Part shown: one piece after another, positions 43,152-51,861 of the stretch
How the letters are laid out: each line of letters starts with the position of its first letter
Position numbering within the stretch: the stretch's first letter is position 1
DNA from: an uncultured Eubacteriales bacterium
GTDB taxonomy: Bacteria > Bacillota > Clostridia > Christensenellales > Aristaeellaceae
Length of the DNA: 58,354 bases
Reading direction: 5' to 3'
Assembly: GCA_900542395.1 (NCBI GenBank)
Contig: UQNM01000004.1
Span: 1-58,354 of the forward strand
Translations under genes and position numbers: made by a program
The notes under the pieces: generated by a model
Databases searched by the model: none
Seen by the model: only the letters and a program-made list of their open reading frames with translations
What the model was told of the DNA's origin: nothing

Positions 43152-44702
43152 ATGCAAAACGCCATTGAATTGCGCCATATCACCAAGACTTTCGGCAGCG
43201 TCGTTGCCAACAAAGACGTTTTTCTGACCGTCCGCCGCGGCGAAATTCTCTCCCTGCTGGGCGAAAACGGAAGCGGAAAAACCACCCTGATGAACATGAT
43301 CGCCGGTATCTATTACCCGGACAGCGGCGAAATTCAGGTCGATGAAAAGCCTGCGGAGATCCGCAGCCCCAAGGACGCTTACGCGCTGGGCATCGGCATG
43401 GTTCACCAGCATTTCAAGCTCATCGACGTATTCACGGCGGTGGAAAACATCGCGCTCGTGATGGATCAGCACGAAAAATATGACCTCAAGGCCATCCGTC
43501 AAAAGGCGCGCGAAATCTGCGACCGCTACGCATTTGATATTGATCTGGATCAGAAGGTCTATGAAATGAGCGTCAGCCAGAAGCAGACGCTTGAAATCAT
43601 CAAAATGCTCTATCGCGGCGCGCAGATTCTGATTCTGGACGAACCGACCGCCGTGCTCACGCCGCAGGAAACGGAGAAGCTGTTCCGCGTCATGCGCAAC
43701 ATGCGTCAGGATGGAAAATCTATCATCATCATCACCCACAAGCTGCACGAGGTGCTGGAGATTTCCGACCGCGTGGCCATCCTGCGCAAAGGCGAATACG
43801 TCGGCACGGTGGAAACCGCAGGCGCAAGCGAGGCGTCGCTGACCGAAATGATGGTCGGCAAAAAGGTTGAATTGAACATCGAGCGGCCCGAACCGGTCAA
43901 TCCGCATCTCCGTCTGAGCGTTCACAACCTCAGTGTGACCAATGCCGAAGGCGTGCGTGTGCTGGATAATATCTCCTTCGAGGCGTTTAGCGGCGAAATT
44001 CTGGGCATTGCGGGCATCTCCGGCAACGGCCAGAAGGAATTGCTGGAAGCCATCGCCGGTTTGCAGCAGACCGATCCCCATTCCAGCGTCGTCTATTACC
44101 CTGACGACGATCGCGATTCCACGGCAGAACAGCTCATCGGCAAATCCCCGAAGGATATCCGCGATATGGGCGTTCATCTCTCCTTCGTGCCGGAGGATCG
44201 TCTGGGCATGGGTCTGGTCGGCTCCATGGGCATGATTGACAACATGATGCTCAAGAGCTACGGTCAGGGACATTCCCCCATCGCCGACCGCCGCGCGCCG
44301 CGCCACTTGGCCGAAGAAATCAAGGATTCGCTCGGCGTGGTTACGCCGTCGGTCACCACGCCCGTTTCCCGCCTCTCCGGCGGCAATGTCCAGAAGGTGC
44401 TCGTTGGCCGCGAGATTGCAGCAAGTCCGTCCGTGCTGATGACCGCTTACGCCGTTCGCGGCCTTGACATCAACACGAGCTACACCATCTATCACCTGCT
44501 CAACGAGCAGAAAAAGAAGGGCGTCGCCATCATCTATGTTGGCGAGGATCTGGACGTGCTGATCGACCTGTGCGACCGCGTGCTCGTGCTCTGCGGCGGC
44601 AAAAACAACGGTATTGTGGAAGGACGCAAGACCAATAAGGAAGAAATCGGCTTGATGATGACCAAACTCCGCGAGCCGCAGGAAAAAGGAGGCGTCGCCT
44701 GA
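43152..44702 (+). CDS. Nucleoside ABC importer, double ATP-binding subunit
   Basis: 516 residues with two ABC domains, like Bacillus NupO (YufO). Domain 1 has Walker A GENGSGKT (37-44) and ILDEPTAVLTP; its signature reads MSVSQKQ where SVGxxQ is usual. Domain 2 (about 255-500) lacks a Walker A lysine (AGISGNGQKELL), which is normal in this family, but keeps LSGGNVQK. Overlaps the permease gene by one base. Confidence 0.93.
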   Translation: MQNAIELRHITKTFGSVVANKDVFLTVRRGEILSLLGENGSGKTTLMNMIAGIYYPDSGEIQVDEKPAEIRSPKDAYALGIGMVHQHFKLIDVFTAVENIALVMDQHEKYDLKAIRQKAREICDRYAFDIDLDQKVYEMSVSQKQTLEIIKMLYRGAQILILDEPTAVLTPQETEKLFRVMRNMRQDGKSIIIITHKLHEVLEISDRVAILRKGEYVGTVETAGASEASLTEMMVGKKVELNIERPEPVNPHLRLSVHNLSVTNAEGVRVLDNISFEAFSGEILGIAGISGNGQKELLEAIAGLQQTDPHSSVVYYPDDDRDSTAEQLIGKSPKDIRDMGVHLSFVPEDRLGMGLVGSMGMIDNMMLKSYGQGHSPIADRRAPRHLAEEIKDSLGVVTPSVTTPVSRLSGGNVQKVLVGREIAASPSVLMTAYAVRGLDINTSYTIYHLLNEQKKKGVAIIYVGEDLDVLIDLCDRVLVLCGGKNNGIVEGRKTNKEEIGLMMTKLREPQEKGGVA

Positions 44703-45802
44703 TGCAAAGCAAAACCATGCATGAGCCGTTTGTTCGCGTCGTCAAGCGCGGTGAAATGCCCCTGAAAAAGAAGGTGCTCGTTCGCCTCGCCGCCGTCGCG
44801 CTTGCCTTGGTGGCGGATGCGCTGTTCATCTTCTTTGTGACCGGGCTGAACCCGATTGACGTTTACAAGGCAATGATTCAGGGCACGTTCAGCACGTCCA
44901 TGCGCTTTTCATGGGCGATGCGCGACCTCTCCTCTCTCCTGCTGATCGGCATTGCGCTGGCTCCGGCCTTCAAAATGCGTTTCTGGAACACGGGCGCGGA
45001 GGGACAGGTTCTGATGGGGGCGTTGGCCACCGCCGCTGTGATGGTCTATTACGGCGGAAAGGTCCCGAATACGCTGCTGTATACGGCAATGCTCGTCGCC
45101 AGCGTTCTGGCCGGTGCGCTGTGGGGCTTCATCCCCGCGTGGTTCAAAGCGCGCTTCTCCACAAACGAAACCCTCTTCACGCTGATGATGAATTACGTCG
45201 CAATTCAAATCGTCGCCTGCTGCGTCAACATCTGGCGCGGTCAGGCTTCCAGCTTGGGCAAGCTGAACATGAAGACCAAGGCCGGCTGGTTCCCGCAGAT
45301 CATGGGGCAGCGTTATACCATCAATTTGATCGTCGTCGTCGCGCTGACAATCATCATGTATTGCTACCTGCGCTATTCCAAACAGGGCTATGAAATTTCC
45401 GTCGTCGGCGAGAGCGAAAACACCGCGCGCTACGCGGGCATTAACGTCGGAAAGGTGATTATCCGCACCATGATCCTCTCCGGCGCACTGTGCGGCCTAA
45501 CGGGCTTTTTGATTGTCGGCGGGCGCGATCAGGCGATTTCCACCGGCACGGCAGGCGGAAACGGCTTCACCGCCATCATTGTCGCATGGCTGGCCAAATT
45601 CAACACGTTTACGATGGCGCTGATTTCCTTCCTGCTGATCTTCCTTGAAAAGGGCGCGGCAGAAATCGCCTCCGCATACAACCTCAACGACTTTGCCAGC
45701 GATATCATCGCGGGCGTTATCCTCTTCTTCATCCTCGGCAGCGAGTTTTTCATTAACTACAAGGCGATTTTCCGCGGCCACGCGGGCAAGGAGGTTTGCT
45801 GA
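44702..45802 (+). CDS. Nucleoside ABC importer permease 1 (NupP/YufP-like)
   Basis: 366 residues, about eight to ten membrane helices of the BPD_transp_2 family. Typical stretches: FWNTGAEGQVLMGALAT, ETLFTLMMNYVA, GESENTARYAGINVGK (the coupling-helix loop contacting the ATPase) and GFTAIIVAWLAKF. Start ATG overlaps the ATPase stop; later ATGs at 44717 and 44756 are possible. One-base overlap with the next permease. Confidence 0.92.
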   Translation: MQSKTMHEPFVRVVKRGEMPLKKKVLVRLAAVALALVADALFIFFVTGLNPIDVYKAMIQGTFSTSMRFSWAMRDLSSLLLIGIALAPAFKMRFWNTGAEGQVLMGALATAAVMVYYGGKVPNTLLYTAMLVASVLAGALWGFIPAWFKARFSTNETLFTLMMNYVAIQIVACCVNIWRGQASSLGKLNMKTKAGWFPQIMGQRYTINLIVVVALTIIMYCYLRYSKQGYEISVVGESENTARYAGINVGKVIIRTMILSGALCGLTGFLIVGGRDQAISTGTAGGNGFTAIIVAWLAKFNTFTMALISFLLIFLEKGAAEIASAYNLNDFASDIIAGVILFFILGSEFFINYKAIFRGHAGKEVC

Positions 45803-46788
45803 TGGATACGCTTATCGCATGGATCATGCGCGCCATCCCCTTCGGCACCATCATCATGTACGGCGCAATGGGCGAAATTGTCACCGAAAAATGCGGCAAT
45901 CTGAACCTCGGCGTGCCGGGCATCATGTATCTGGGCGGATTCGCCGGTTTCGCAAGCGCTTATCTGTATGAGAACACCGCCGCCAATCCGAACATGGCGC
46001 TCTGCGTCGTGATTTCGCTGCTCTGCGCCTTCGCCGCGTCGATGCTGGGCGGCCTGATTTACAGCTTTTTGACCATCAGCCTGCGCGCAAATCAAAACGT
46101 GACCGGCCTTGCGCTGACCACGTTTGGCATGGGCGTGGCAAACTTTTTCGGCGTATACATTCTCAACGGAAGCACCGCCACGCAGAGCATGGTCTATAAA
46201 ACCTTTCAGACCAAGTTGCCCGTGCTTCCCGGTTTGGGCATTGTCGGCCAAACGATCTTCAACTACGGTTTCATGGTCTATGCCGCCATCATTCTGGCCG
46301 TCATCCTGCATCGAATCCTGAATCATACGCGGATCGGCCTGAATCTGCGCGCCGTCGGCGAAAACCCCGCGACTGCGGACGCCGCCGGTATCAGCGTCAC
46401 GAAATACAAATATCTGGCCACCTGCCTCGGCGCAGGTATTTCCGGCCTCGGCGGCCTTTATTATGTGCTGGATTACAATCAGGGCATTTGGGCAACCACA
46501 ACGCAGATTGAAGCGCTCGGCTGGCTGGCCGTCGCGTTGGTCATCTTCACGACATGGAAGCCGCTCAACGCCATCTGGGGTTCTTACCTGTTCGGTCTGC
46601 TCTATTGGCTCTATCAATTTTTGCCGACGCTGCTGCACATCTCCGTGCCCGGCTATGTGACCGACCTCATTCAGATGGTTCCCTATTTGGTAACCATCGT
46701 TGTTCTGGTCGTCACCTCGCTGCGCAAGAAGCGCGAAAACCAGCCTCCGGCAAGCCTAGGCCTTGCGTATTTCCGCGAGGAGCGCTGA
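45802..46788 (+). CDS. Nucleoside ABC importer permease 2 (NupQ/YufQ-like)
   Basis: 328 residues, second BPD_transp_2 permease. KCGNLNLGVPGIMYLGGF is the family N-terminal signature, and GLNLRAVGENPATADAAGI is the ATPase-contact loop. AGGAGG seven bases before ATG 45802. Last gene of the importer operon; shared terminator follows. Confidence 0.92.
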   Translation: MDTLIAWIMRAIPFGTIIMYGAMGEIVTEKCGNLNLGVPGIMYLGGFAGFASAYLYENTAANPNMALCVVISLLCAFAASMLGGLIYSFLTISLRANQNVTGLALTTFGMGVANFFGVYILNGSTATQSMVYKTFQTKLPVLPGLGIVGQTIFNYGFMVYAAIILAVILHRILNHTRIGLNLRAVGENPATADAAGISVTKYKYLATCLGAGISGLGGLYYVLDYNQGIWATTTQIEALGWLAVALVIFTTWKPLNAIWGSYLFGLLYWLYQFLPTLLHISVPGYVTDLIQMVPYLVTIVVLVVTSLRKKRENQPPASLGLAYFREER

Positions 46789-46812
46789 TCTCTCCCCTTT
46801 TAATTTAAGAAA

Positions 46813-46856
46813 AAGCAGCCGCAGCACGGATGATTCTCCGTTTGCTGCGGCTGCTT
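46813..46856. terminator. Bidirectional terminator between importer operon and tatD
   Basis: AAGCAGCCGCAGCA (46813-46826) / TGCTGCGGCTGCTT (46843-46856). A/T-rich flanks are stronger on the minus side (TTTTAATTTAAGAAAA before it). Confidence 0.8.
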
Positions 46857-46864
46857 CTCCATCT

Positions 46865-47653
46865 TCAGTCTATTCCGTAAAAGCGTCTGCCGTTTTCCCG
46901 CGTAATATCGCAGAGCTGCTGCGCATCCATCTGCCGAAGCGCTGCAATCAGGCGGCAGATATGCCCCACGTTCAGCGGCTCGTTGCGGCGGCCTCGAACA
47001 GGTTCCGGCGCCAGATACGGGCTGTCCGTTTCGATCATCAGGCGATCCAGCGGCACGTTTTTTGCAACCTCCTGCAGGTTGACCGATTTCTTAAACGTCA
47101 CCGGCCCTGCAAAAGAAATCATACAGTCAAGCGACAGATAGATCTTCGCGCTCTCCCAACTGGCCGAGCAGCAATGAACGACGCAATGCGGCAGCCTGTC
47201 CCTGTGCGCGCGCAGAATTTCGATGGTGTCGCCGTGCGCGTCGCGGATATGCAGGATGACCGGCTTTTTCAGTTCATACGCCAAATCAAGCTGGCGCTCA
47301 AACACGGTTCTTTGAATTTCTCGCGGCGAAAGATCGTAGTAATAATCCAGCCCGATCTCCCCCAGCGCCTTCACCTTTTTCTCCTGCGTCAGCCAACGGG
47401 TTAGCTGCGGAATATCCGCCTCGGTGAAATCCTTTGCGTCGTGCGGATGTACGCCGACCGCCGCATAGATATTCTCGTTTTCATTGGCCAGCGCCACGCT
47501 CTGCGCGCTTGACATCATATCCGCGCCCACGCACATGCAGAGCATCCCTGCTTCACGCATGCGCGCAAGCATCTGCTCGCGATCCTCATTGAAGCGTTCG
47601 TCCGTGGGATGGGCATGCGTATCAAACAGGCCGATCAATTCCTCTGTCATCAT
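46865..47653 (-). CDS. tatD: TatD-family metal-dependent hydrolase (DNase)
   Basis: 262 residues, TIM barrel. Metal ligands: FDTHAHPTD at the N-terminus, GVHPHDAKDF, GEIGLDYYYD, HIRDAHGDT, and METDSPYLAP-type end (IETDSPYLAPEP). TatD enzymes act as 3'-5' exonucleases on damaged DNA or as D-aminoacyl hydrolases. Lies after metG on the same strand, as in many bacteria. Start 47653 or 47650. Confidence 0.95.
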   Translation of the reverse strand: MMTEELIGLFDTHAHPTDERFNEDREQMLARMREAGMLCMCVGADMMSSAQSVALANENENIYAAVGVHPHDAKDFTEADIPQLTRWLTQEKKVKALGEIGLDYYYDLSPREIQRTVFERQLDLAYELKKPVILHIRDAHGDTIEILRAHRDRLPHCVVHCCSASWESAKIYLSLDCMISFAGPVTFKKSVNLQEVAKNVPLDRLMIETDSPYLAPEPVRGRRNEPLNVGHICRLIAALRQMDAQQLCDITRENGRRFYGID

Positions 47654-47670
47654 TCTTCTCCATTCAAAAG

Positions 47671-47698
47671 ACGCGCCGACTCGCAGGAGCCGACGCGC
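47671..47698 (-). terminator. Minus-strand hairpin between metG and tatD
   Basis: In the minus-strand RNA a 12-bp stem with three G-U pairs forms (47698-47687 with 47682-47671, loop of four), followed by CTTTTGAA. In the plus-strand RNA the G-U pairs become A-C mismatches, so the structure is directional. Probably a partial terminator. Confidence 0.5.
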
Positions 47699-47710
47699 TT
47701 TTATGATTCA

Positions 47711-49714
47711 TCAGCCGATTTCGCAGCCGTCTTCCATATCAGAATCAACCGTCAGCAGGCTCAGCTTGCTGTCGTCCGCGCTCGCGGCGCACAGCAGCAT
47801 GCCGTGGGATTCCACGCCGCGGATCTTGCGCGGCGCGAGGTTCGCCAGCAGCACAACCTTCTTGCCCACCATCTCTTCCGGCGTGTAGAACTTGGCGATG
47901 CCCGAAACGACGACGCGCTCCGTATCGCCTACCTTGAGCGTAGACATGAGCAGTTTGTCGGCCTTCGGAACCTTTTCGCACTTGAGCACCTTCGCGACAA
48001 CCAGTTGAACCTTTTCAAAATCCTCAAACTGAATCAAATCGCGCTGCGTGAAGACCGTCTTCTCCTCGTCGGTCGGCGCGGGCAGCTCATTCTGCTTCGC
48101 GTCCTTCTCCGCCATTTCCTTGGCATGGTCAAGCGCCGCCTGCTTTTCCGCCTCCAGCAGCTCCAGCTCCTTGGCCACGTCAATGCGCGGGAAGAGCGCT
48201 TCACCCTTGTGCACCTTGCTGCCCGGCACAACGCCGCCGAACACCTTGACGGACGCCCATGTTTTCAGCGCCTCGTCGGTCACGCCAATCTGCGCAAAGA
48301 TGCGCTCCGGCGTGCGCGGCATGGTCGGCGCGATGAGCACCGCCACGATGCGCGCGCACTCCAGCAGCACATAGAGCACCGTGCCCAGCCGAGGCCGATC
48401 CGCCTCGTTCTTAGCCAGCACCCACGGCGTCGTCAGATCAATATAGCGGTTGCACTCGCCGATGAGCTTCCAGATTTCGGTCAGCGCGTTGCTGAATTGC
48501 AGCGCGTTCATGCTCTTCTCGACGTTCACCCACAGCCCCTGCGCCTGCTCGATCAGCTTGTGATCCAGCTCGGTATACTCGGCGGGCGCGGGCACCACGC
48601 CGTCAAAATACTTCTCGATCATCGCCACGCTGCGGCTGACCAGGTTTCCCAAGTCGTTCGCCAAATCGGCGTTGATGCGCTTAATCAGCGCTTCGTTGGA
48701 GAACTCGCCGTCTGCGCCGAAGGGCATTTCACGCATGAGGAAATAGCGCACCGCGTCGGACGAATACCGCTCGCAGAGCTTCACCGGGTCAACGACGTTG
48801 CCCTTGGATTTGCTCATCTTGCCGCCGCCCATGACCAGCCATCCGTGGCCAAACACCTGCTTGGGCAGCGGAAGACCGAGCGCATGCAGCATAATCGGCC
48901 AGATGATCGTGTGGAAACGCACAATTTCCTTGCCAACCAGATGGATATCGGCCGGCCAATACTTCTGAAACAGCGAATCGTCATCCGAACCGTAGCCCAG
49001 CGCGTTGATGTAATTGGTCAGCGCGTCCACCCAGACATAAACGGTGTGTTTCGGATCGAAGTCCACCGGAATTCCCCACTTGAGCGACGTGCGCGAAACG
49101 CACAGATCCTGCAAGCCGGGGATCAGGAAGTTATTGAGCATTTCAGCCGTGCGCGTCGGCGGCTGGATGAAATCGGGATGGGTCTTGATGTAATCAATCA
49201 GCCAATCCTGATACTTCGAAAGGCGGAAGAAATAGCTCTCCTCACGGGTCTTTTCCACCGGGCGGCCGCAGTCCGGGCAGCAGCCGTCCTTGAGCTGAAG
49301 CTCCGTCCAGAAGGATTCGCACGGGGTGCAGTACCAGCCCTCGTATTCGCTCTTATAGATATCGCCCTGATCGTGCAGTTTGCGGAAAATCTGCTGCACA
49401 GACTTCACATGGCGCTCATCCGTCGTGCGGATGAAGTCGCTGTAGTCGATATCCATCAGCTTCCAGAGCTTTTTAATGCCGTCTACGATGTGATCCACGT
49501 ATTCCTTCGGGGTCACGCCAGCTTCGCGCGCCTTGCGCTCGATCTTCTGGCCATGCTCATCCGTGCCGGTCAGGAAGAACACATCGTAGCCCGTCATCTT
49601 CTTGAATCGAGCCATCGTGTCCGCCGCAGTAGAACAATAGCTATGGCCGATATGCAGATTATCGCTCGGATAATAAATCGGCGTTGTGATGTAGAACGTA
49701 GGTTTTTCGCTCAT
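47711..49714 (-). CDS. metG: Methionyl-tRNA synthetase
   Basis: 667 residues. Class I synthetase: HIGH at 21-24, KMSKS at 299-303, a zinc knuckle CTPCESFW...CCPDCGR, anticodon domain, and a C-terminal EMAP-II/Trbp111-like tRNA-binding domain (about 565-667) with VAKVLKCEKVPKADKLL and GVESHGMLL. ATG at 49714 has AGGAG eight bases before it, better than ATG at 49720. It is preceded by an attenuator-like leader (49721-49828). Confidence 0.97.
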   Translation of the reverse strand: MSEKPTFYITTPIYYPSDNLHIGHSYCSTAADTMARFKKMTGYDVFFLTGTDEHGQKIERKAREAGVTPKEYVDHIVDGIKKLWKLMDIDYSDFIRTTDERHVKSVQQIFRKLHDQGDIYKSEYEGWYCTPCESFWTELQLKDGCCPDCGRPVEKTREESYFFRLSKYQDWLIDYIKTHPDFIQPPTRTAEMLNNFLIPGLQDLCVSRTSLKWGIPVDFDPKHTVYVWVDALTNYINALGYGSDDDSLFQKYWPADIHLVGKEIVRFHTIIWPIMLHALGLPLPKQVFGHGWLVMGGGKMSKSKGNVVDPVKLCERYSSDAVRYFLMREMPFGADGEFSNEALIKRINADLANDLGNLVSRSVAMIEKYFDGVVPAPAEYTELDHKLIEQAQGLWVNVEKSMNALQFSNALTEIWKLIGECNRYIDLTTPWVLAKNEADRPRLGTVLYVLLECARIVAVLIAPTMPRTPERIFAQIGVTDEALKTWASVKVFGGVVPGSKVHKGEALFPRIDVAKELELLEAEKQAALDHAKEMAEKDAKQNELPAPTDEEKTVFTQRDLIQFEDFEKVQLVVAKVLKCEKVPKADKLLMSTLKVGDTERVVVSGIAKFYTPEEMVGKKVVLLANLAPRKIRGVESHGMLLCAASADDSKLSLLTVDSDMEDGCEIG

Positions 49715-49728
49715 CCTCATCTCTCCTT

Positions 49729-49759
49729 AAAAAAACGCCCCCCGCATGCGCGAGGGGCG
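49729..49759 (-). terminator. Intrinsic terminator in the metG leader (attenuator)
   Basis: On the minus strand CGCCCCTCGC (49759-49750) / GCGGGGGGCG (49745-49736) with one mismatch, then seven T (49735-49729), directly before the metG ribosome site. It lies downstream of the metG promoter. GCAATCGC (49764-49757), overlapping its foot, can instead pair with GCGATTGC (49808-49801). Confidence 0.7.
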
Positions 49760-49764
49760 ATTGC

Positions 49765-49818
49765 TTATGCAATCAACCCTTGACAGGGGCCGCACCAATC
49801 GCAATCGCATGGCGGCAT
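49765..49818 (-). CDS. Candidate cysteine-rich leader peptide of metG
   Basis: ATG at 49818 starts only about three bases after the predicted transcription start, so it would be nearly leaderless. Sequence MPPCDCDWCGPCQGLIA, 17 residues, four Cys codons within nine. The stop (49767-49765) falls between the two pairing arms before the terminator, a layout used in ribosome-mediated attenuation. No ribosome site; could be chance. Confidence 0.35.
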   Translation of the reverse strand: MPPCDCDWCGPCQGLIA

Positions 49819-49827
49819 TACTTATTC

Positions 49828-49856
49828 ATTATATGGAAAAAAGGCCGATTTGTCAA
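49828..49856 (-). promoter_or_regulatory. Consensus SigmaA promoter of metG
   Basis: On the minus strand: perfect TTGACA (49856-49851), 17-base spacer, perfect TATAAT (49833-49828). Predicted start near 49821, leaving a leader of about 107 bases. Confidence 0.9.
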
Positions 49857-49863
49857 GCAAAAA

Positions 49864-51816
49864 TCACATTTCGGACAGATATCGCTGCCAGACGATGCGC
49901 GCCACATTGCCGCTTGCATCCAAATAATAGGAAAGCTCGACAAAAATCGTCGCTTTTTCATCCACCGGGTCGTAATAATGAATCACGTAGGTGCCGTCTC
50001 CATTGCTGCGATAGGTGCCGAACTGCGTGTTGGCAGAGTTGTAATTGTACAGCAGCCGGTTTCCCTCTTTATCCAGCGCGGCCTGCCCCAAATCGCGGAA
50101 TTTGCCGAGCACTTCGTCGCTGCTCATGCCGACCTTGGTGGAACGCGGTCCGGTCATTTTGCTGCTTGTCGTGTCCAGCGCATAAAGCACCGGCGTACTG
50201 CCCGCCTTTTTGATGCAGAACCGCGCCGTTCCCCACTCGTATACCGCTTCATAGCTCTCCATATCCGGGCTGTACCATTCCTCCTCCGGCAGCATCTCGT
50301 AGCTGCTCGGCGTTCCCCATGCCTTCGTGAACGTGGTATATCCCGTCTTGTAGAGCGTCAGATTTTTGAACGTATCCTCCGATGTGAACATCCGCTTGAG
50401 GTTGCCCTCCACATCGTAGGTCACGTTCATTTCATAGCTGATCTTTCCATTTGCCGCCACCGCGATGGCGCGCAGGGTGCTTTTGCCCGTCGGGAGCTGA
50501 ATGGGTTCCGCGTCGTTATACAGGGTCGATTCCGTCGTAGCCTGCCGACCGTCGATGGTATAATAAATCGCGACAATCGGCGATGCGTTCTTGTCGTCCT
50601 CATCGCCCGGCCGCAGGCTGACCTTCGGCGCTTTTTTGTACTTGCCGGATGCATAGTTGGCTTTCGGCGCAGCCGGAGTCGGAATGATGACGGTATAGTC
50701 CGCCGAAACCTGATCGCTCGGCGTTCCGTTCTCCGTAAAGCCGATGGCCTTGATGGTCATCTTGCCTTCGGCCACATGCAGGCTCGTCCCTTCCGTGTAT
50801 ATCAGGCCGGATTCGGAGGGATCGGTGCCATCCGTGGTATAATACACCGTCTCTCCCTCCGGGATGCTGATGGTCACGTCAAGCTCTTCGGTATATCGCC
50901 CTGCTGTTTTAGAAAGCACCGGCGCGGTCGGCGTGTATTCGCGCAGCATCACGTCAAATTCCTGCGTGCTGTTGGCCTTTTCCGCCGCCTGCCTCATCAG
51001 TGCAAGCGCCTCGGCGTTATACCCCTCATCCTGATAGATCTTAATCAGGTTTCGGTATGCGCTCGGATGCGCGGGCGCGATATCGTTAATCAGCGATTCA
51101 TAAATCGCCTTGGCTTCATCAACGCGGTCAAGCTCCGTATAGGCCTGCGCCATCAGAATGAGCGCATCGACGTTTTCCGGCTCGCGGTCAATCGCGATTT
51201 GCAGCGTTTGAATGGCGCGGGTGTAATACGCCTGATCCAGCAGTTCCTTGCCCAGCGTAACGTAGGCGTCCGTTCTGGCGATGCTCCATCCCCACTGCGC
51301 CATCAGTTGCTGGCCGCTTTCGGTTTTCAGCAGCATGTAGCCCCCTGCCGAACCGACGAAGAGCAGCAGCAGCAGAATGAGCACCATGATGCGGAGCAGC
51401 TTTTTGTGCGACCGCTGGTAGATCGGCGGATTCATGGTCTCCGGCTTTGCATCGACCTTTCGCCGCAGATTGTCCGGCGCGTGACGGACATGCCGCACCT
51501 TTGCCTGTTCATAGGCTTTCTGTTTTTCCAGCCCGATGGGCACCTTGCTCCCCGATCCCGTTTGGGCGTGCGTTTTGCCGCCCGCGGGAACCCGTTTCGG
51601 GGTGGATACCGTGCCGATATTCTGTGCTCTCGTCTGTTCTCTCTTGTGCGCGGGTTCGGCTTCGGGCGTTACCCTGCGCGCCACATGCGCGCGCGGTCTT
51701 TCCGATTCAACGTCGGCTTCCGCCTGTCTGCGTCTGTATGCGCGCTGTACAGCATTACAGCCCGGGCACACGCGCGCCGTATCCGGCAGTTCACGACCAC
51801 AATTTGGACAAATCAC
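49864..51816 (-). CDS. Zinc-ribbon membrane protein with TPRs and two chitobiase-C-like domains
   Basis: 650 residues. Order: zinc ribbon CPNCGRELPDTARVCPGC (3-20); basic disordered linker (21-138); one membrane helix (143-163); TPR-like helices (185-290); two CHB_HEX_C/FN3-type beta domains (298-376, with YYTTDGTDPSESG, and 385-469, with IYYTIDGRQATTES); a C-terminal region (480-650) without known match. Probable topology: ribbon in the cytoplasm, beta domains outside, perhaps on wall glycan. GTG start behind AGGAGG. Last of a three-gene cluster of structural-repeat proteins. Confidence 0.75.
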   Translation of the reverse strand: MICPNCGRELPDTARVCPGCNAVQRAYRRRQAEADVESERPRAHVARRVTPEAEPAHKREQTRAQNIGTVSTPKRVPAGGKTHAQTGSGSKVPIGLEKQKAYEQAKVRHVRHAPDNLRRKVDAKPETMNPPIYQRSHKKLLRIMVLILLLLLFVGSAGGYMLLKTESGQQLMAQWGWSIARTDAYVTLGKELLDQAYYTRAIQTLQIAIDREPENVDALILMAQAYTELDRVDEAKAIYESLINDIAPAHPSAYRNLIKIYQDEGYNAEALALMRQAAEKANSTQEFDVMLREYTPTAPVLSKTAGRYTEELDVTISIPEGETVYYTTDGTDPSESGLIYTEGTSLHVAEGKMTIKAIGFTENGTPSDQVSADYTVIIPTPAAPKANYASGKYKKAPKVSLRPGDEDDKNASPIVAIYYTIDGRQATTESTLYNDAEPIQLPTGKSTLRAIAVAANGKISYEMNVTYDVEGNLKRMFTSEDTFKNLTLYKTGYTTFTKAWGTPSSYEMLPEEEWYSPDMESYEAVYEWGTARFCIKKAGSTPVLYALDTTSSKMTGPRSTKVGMSSDEVLGKFRDLGQAALDKEGNRLLYNYNSANTQFGTYRSNGDGTYVIHYYDPVDEKATIFVELSYYLDASGNVARIVWQRYLSEM

Positions 51817-51861
51817 GAAAGCAACTCCTCCTTTAAGGGCAAAACATGCGCGTTCAGGCCG

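Noticed and set aside
41801..43297. 498-codon minus-strand frame opposite the BMP lipoprotein
   Set aside because: Gly/Val-rich complement of a strongly biased, highly expressed gene; no start signals.
47609..49783. 724-codon open frame on the plus strand opposite metG
   Set aside because: It mirrors the metG coding frame, is rich in Arg/His/Leu, has no ribosome site or domain, and arises from codon bias in GC-rich DNA.
49721..49828. T-box riboswitch in the metG leader
   Set aside because: Leader is only about 107 bases and lacks the conserved T-box sequence and stem I; reported instead as an unclassified attenuator.
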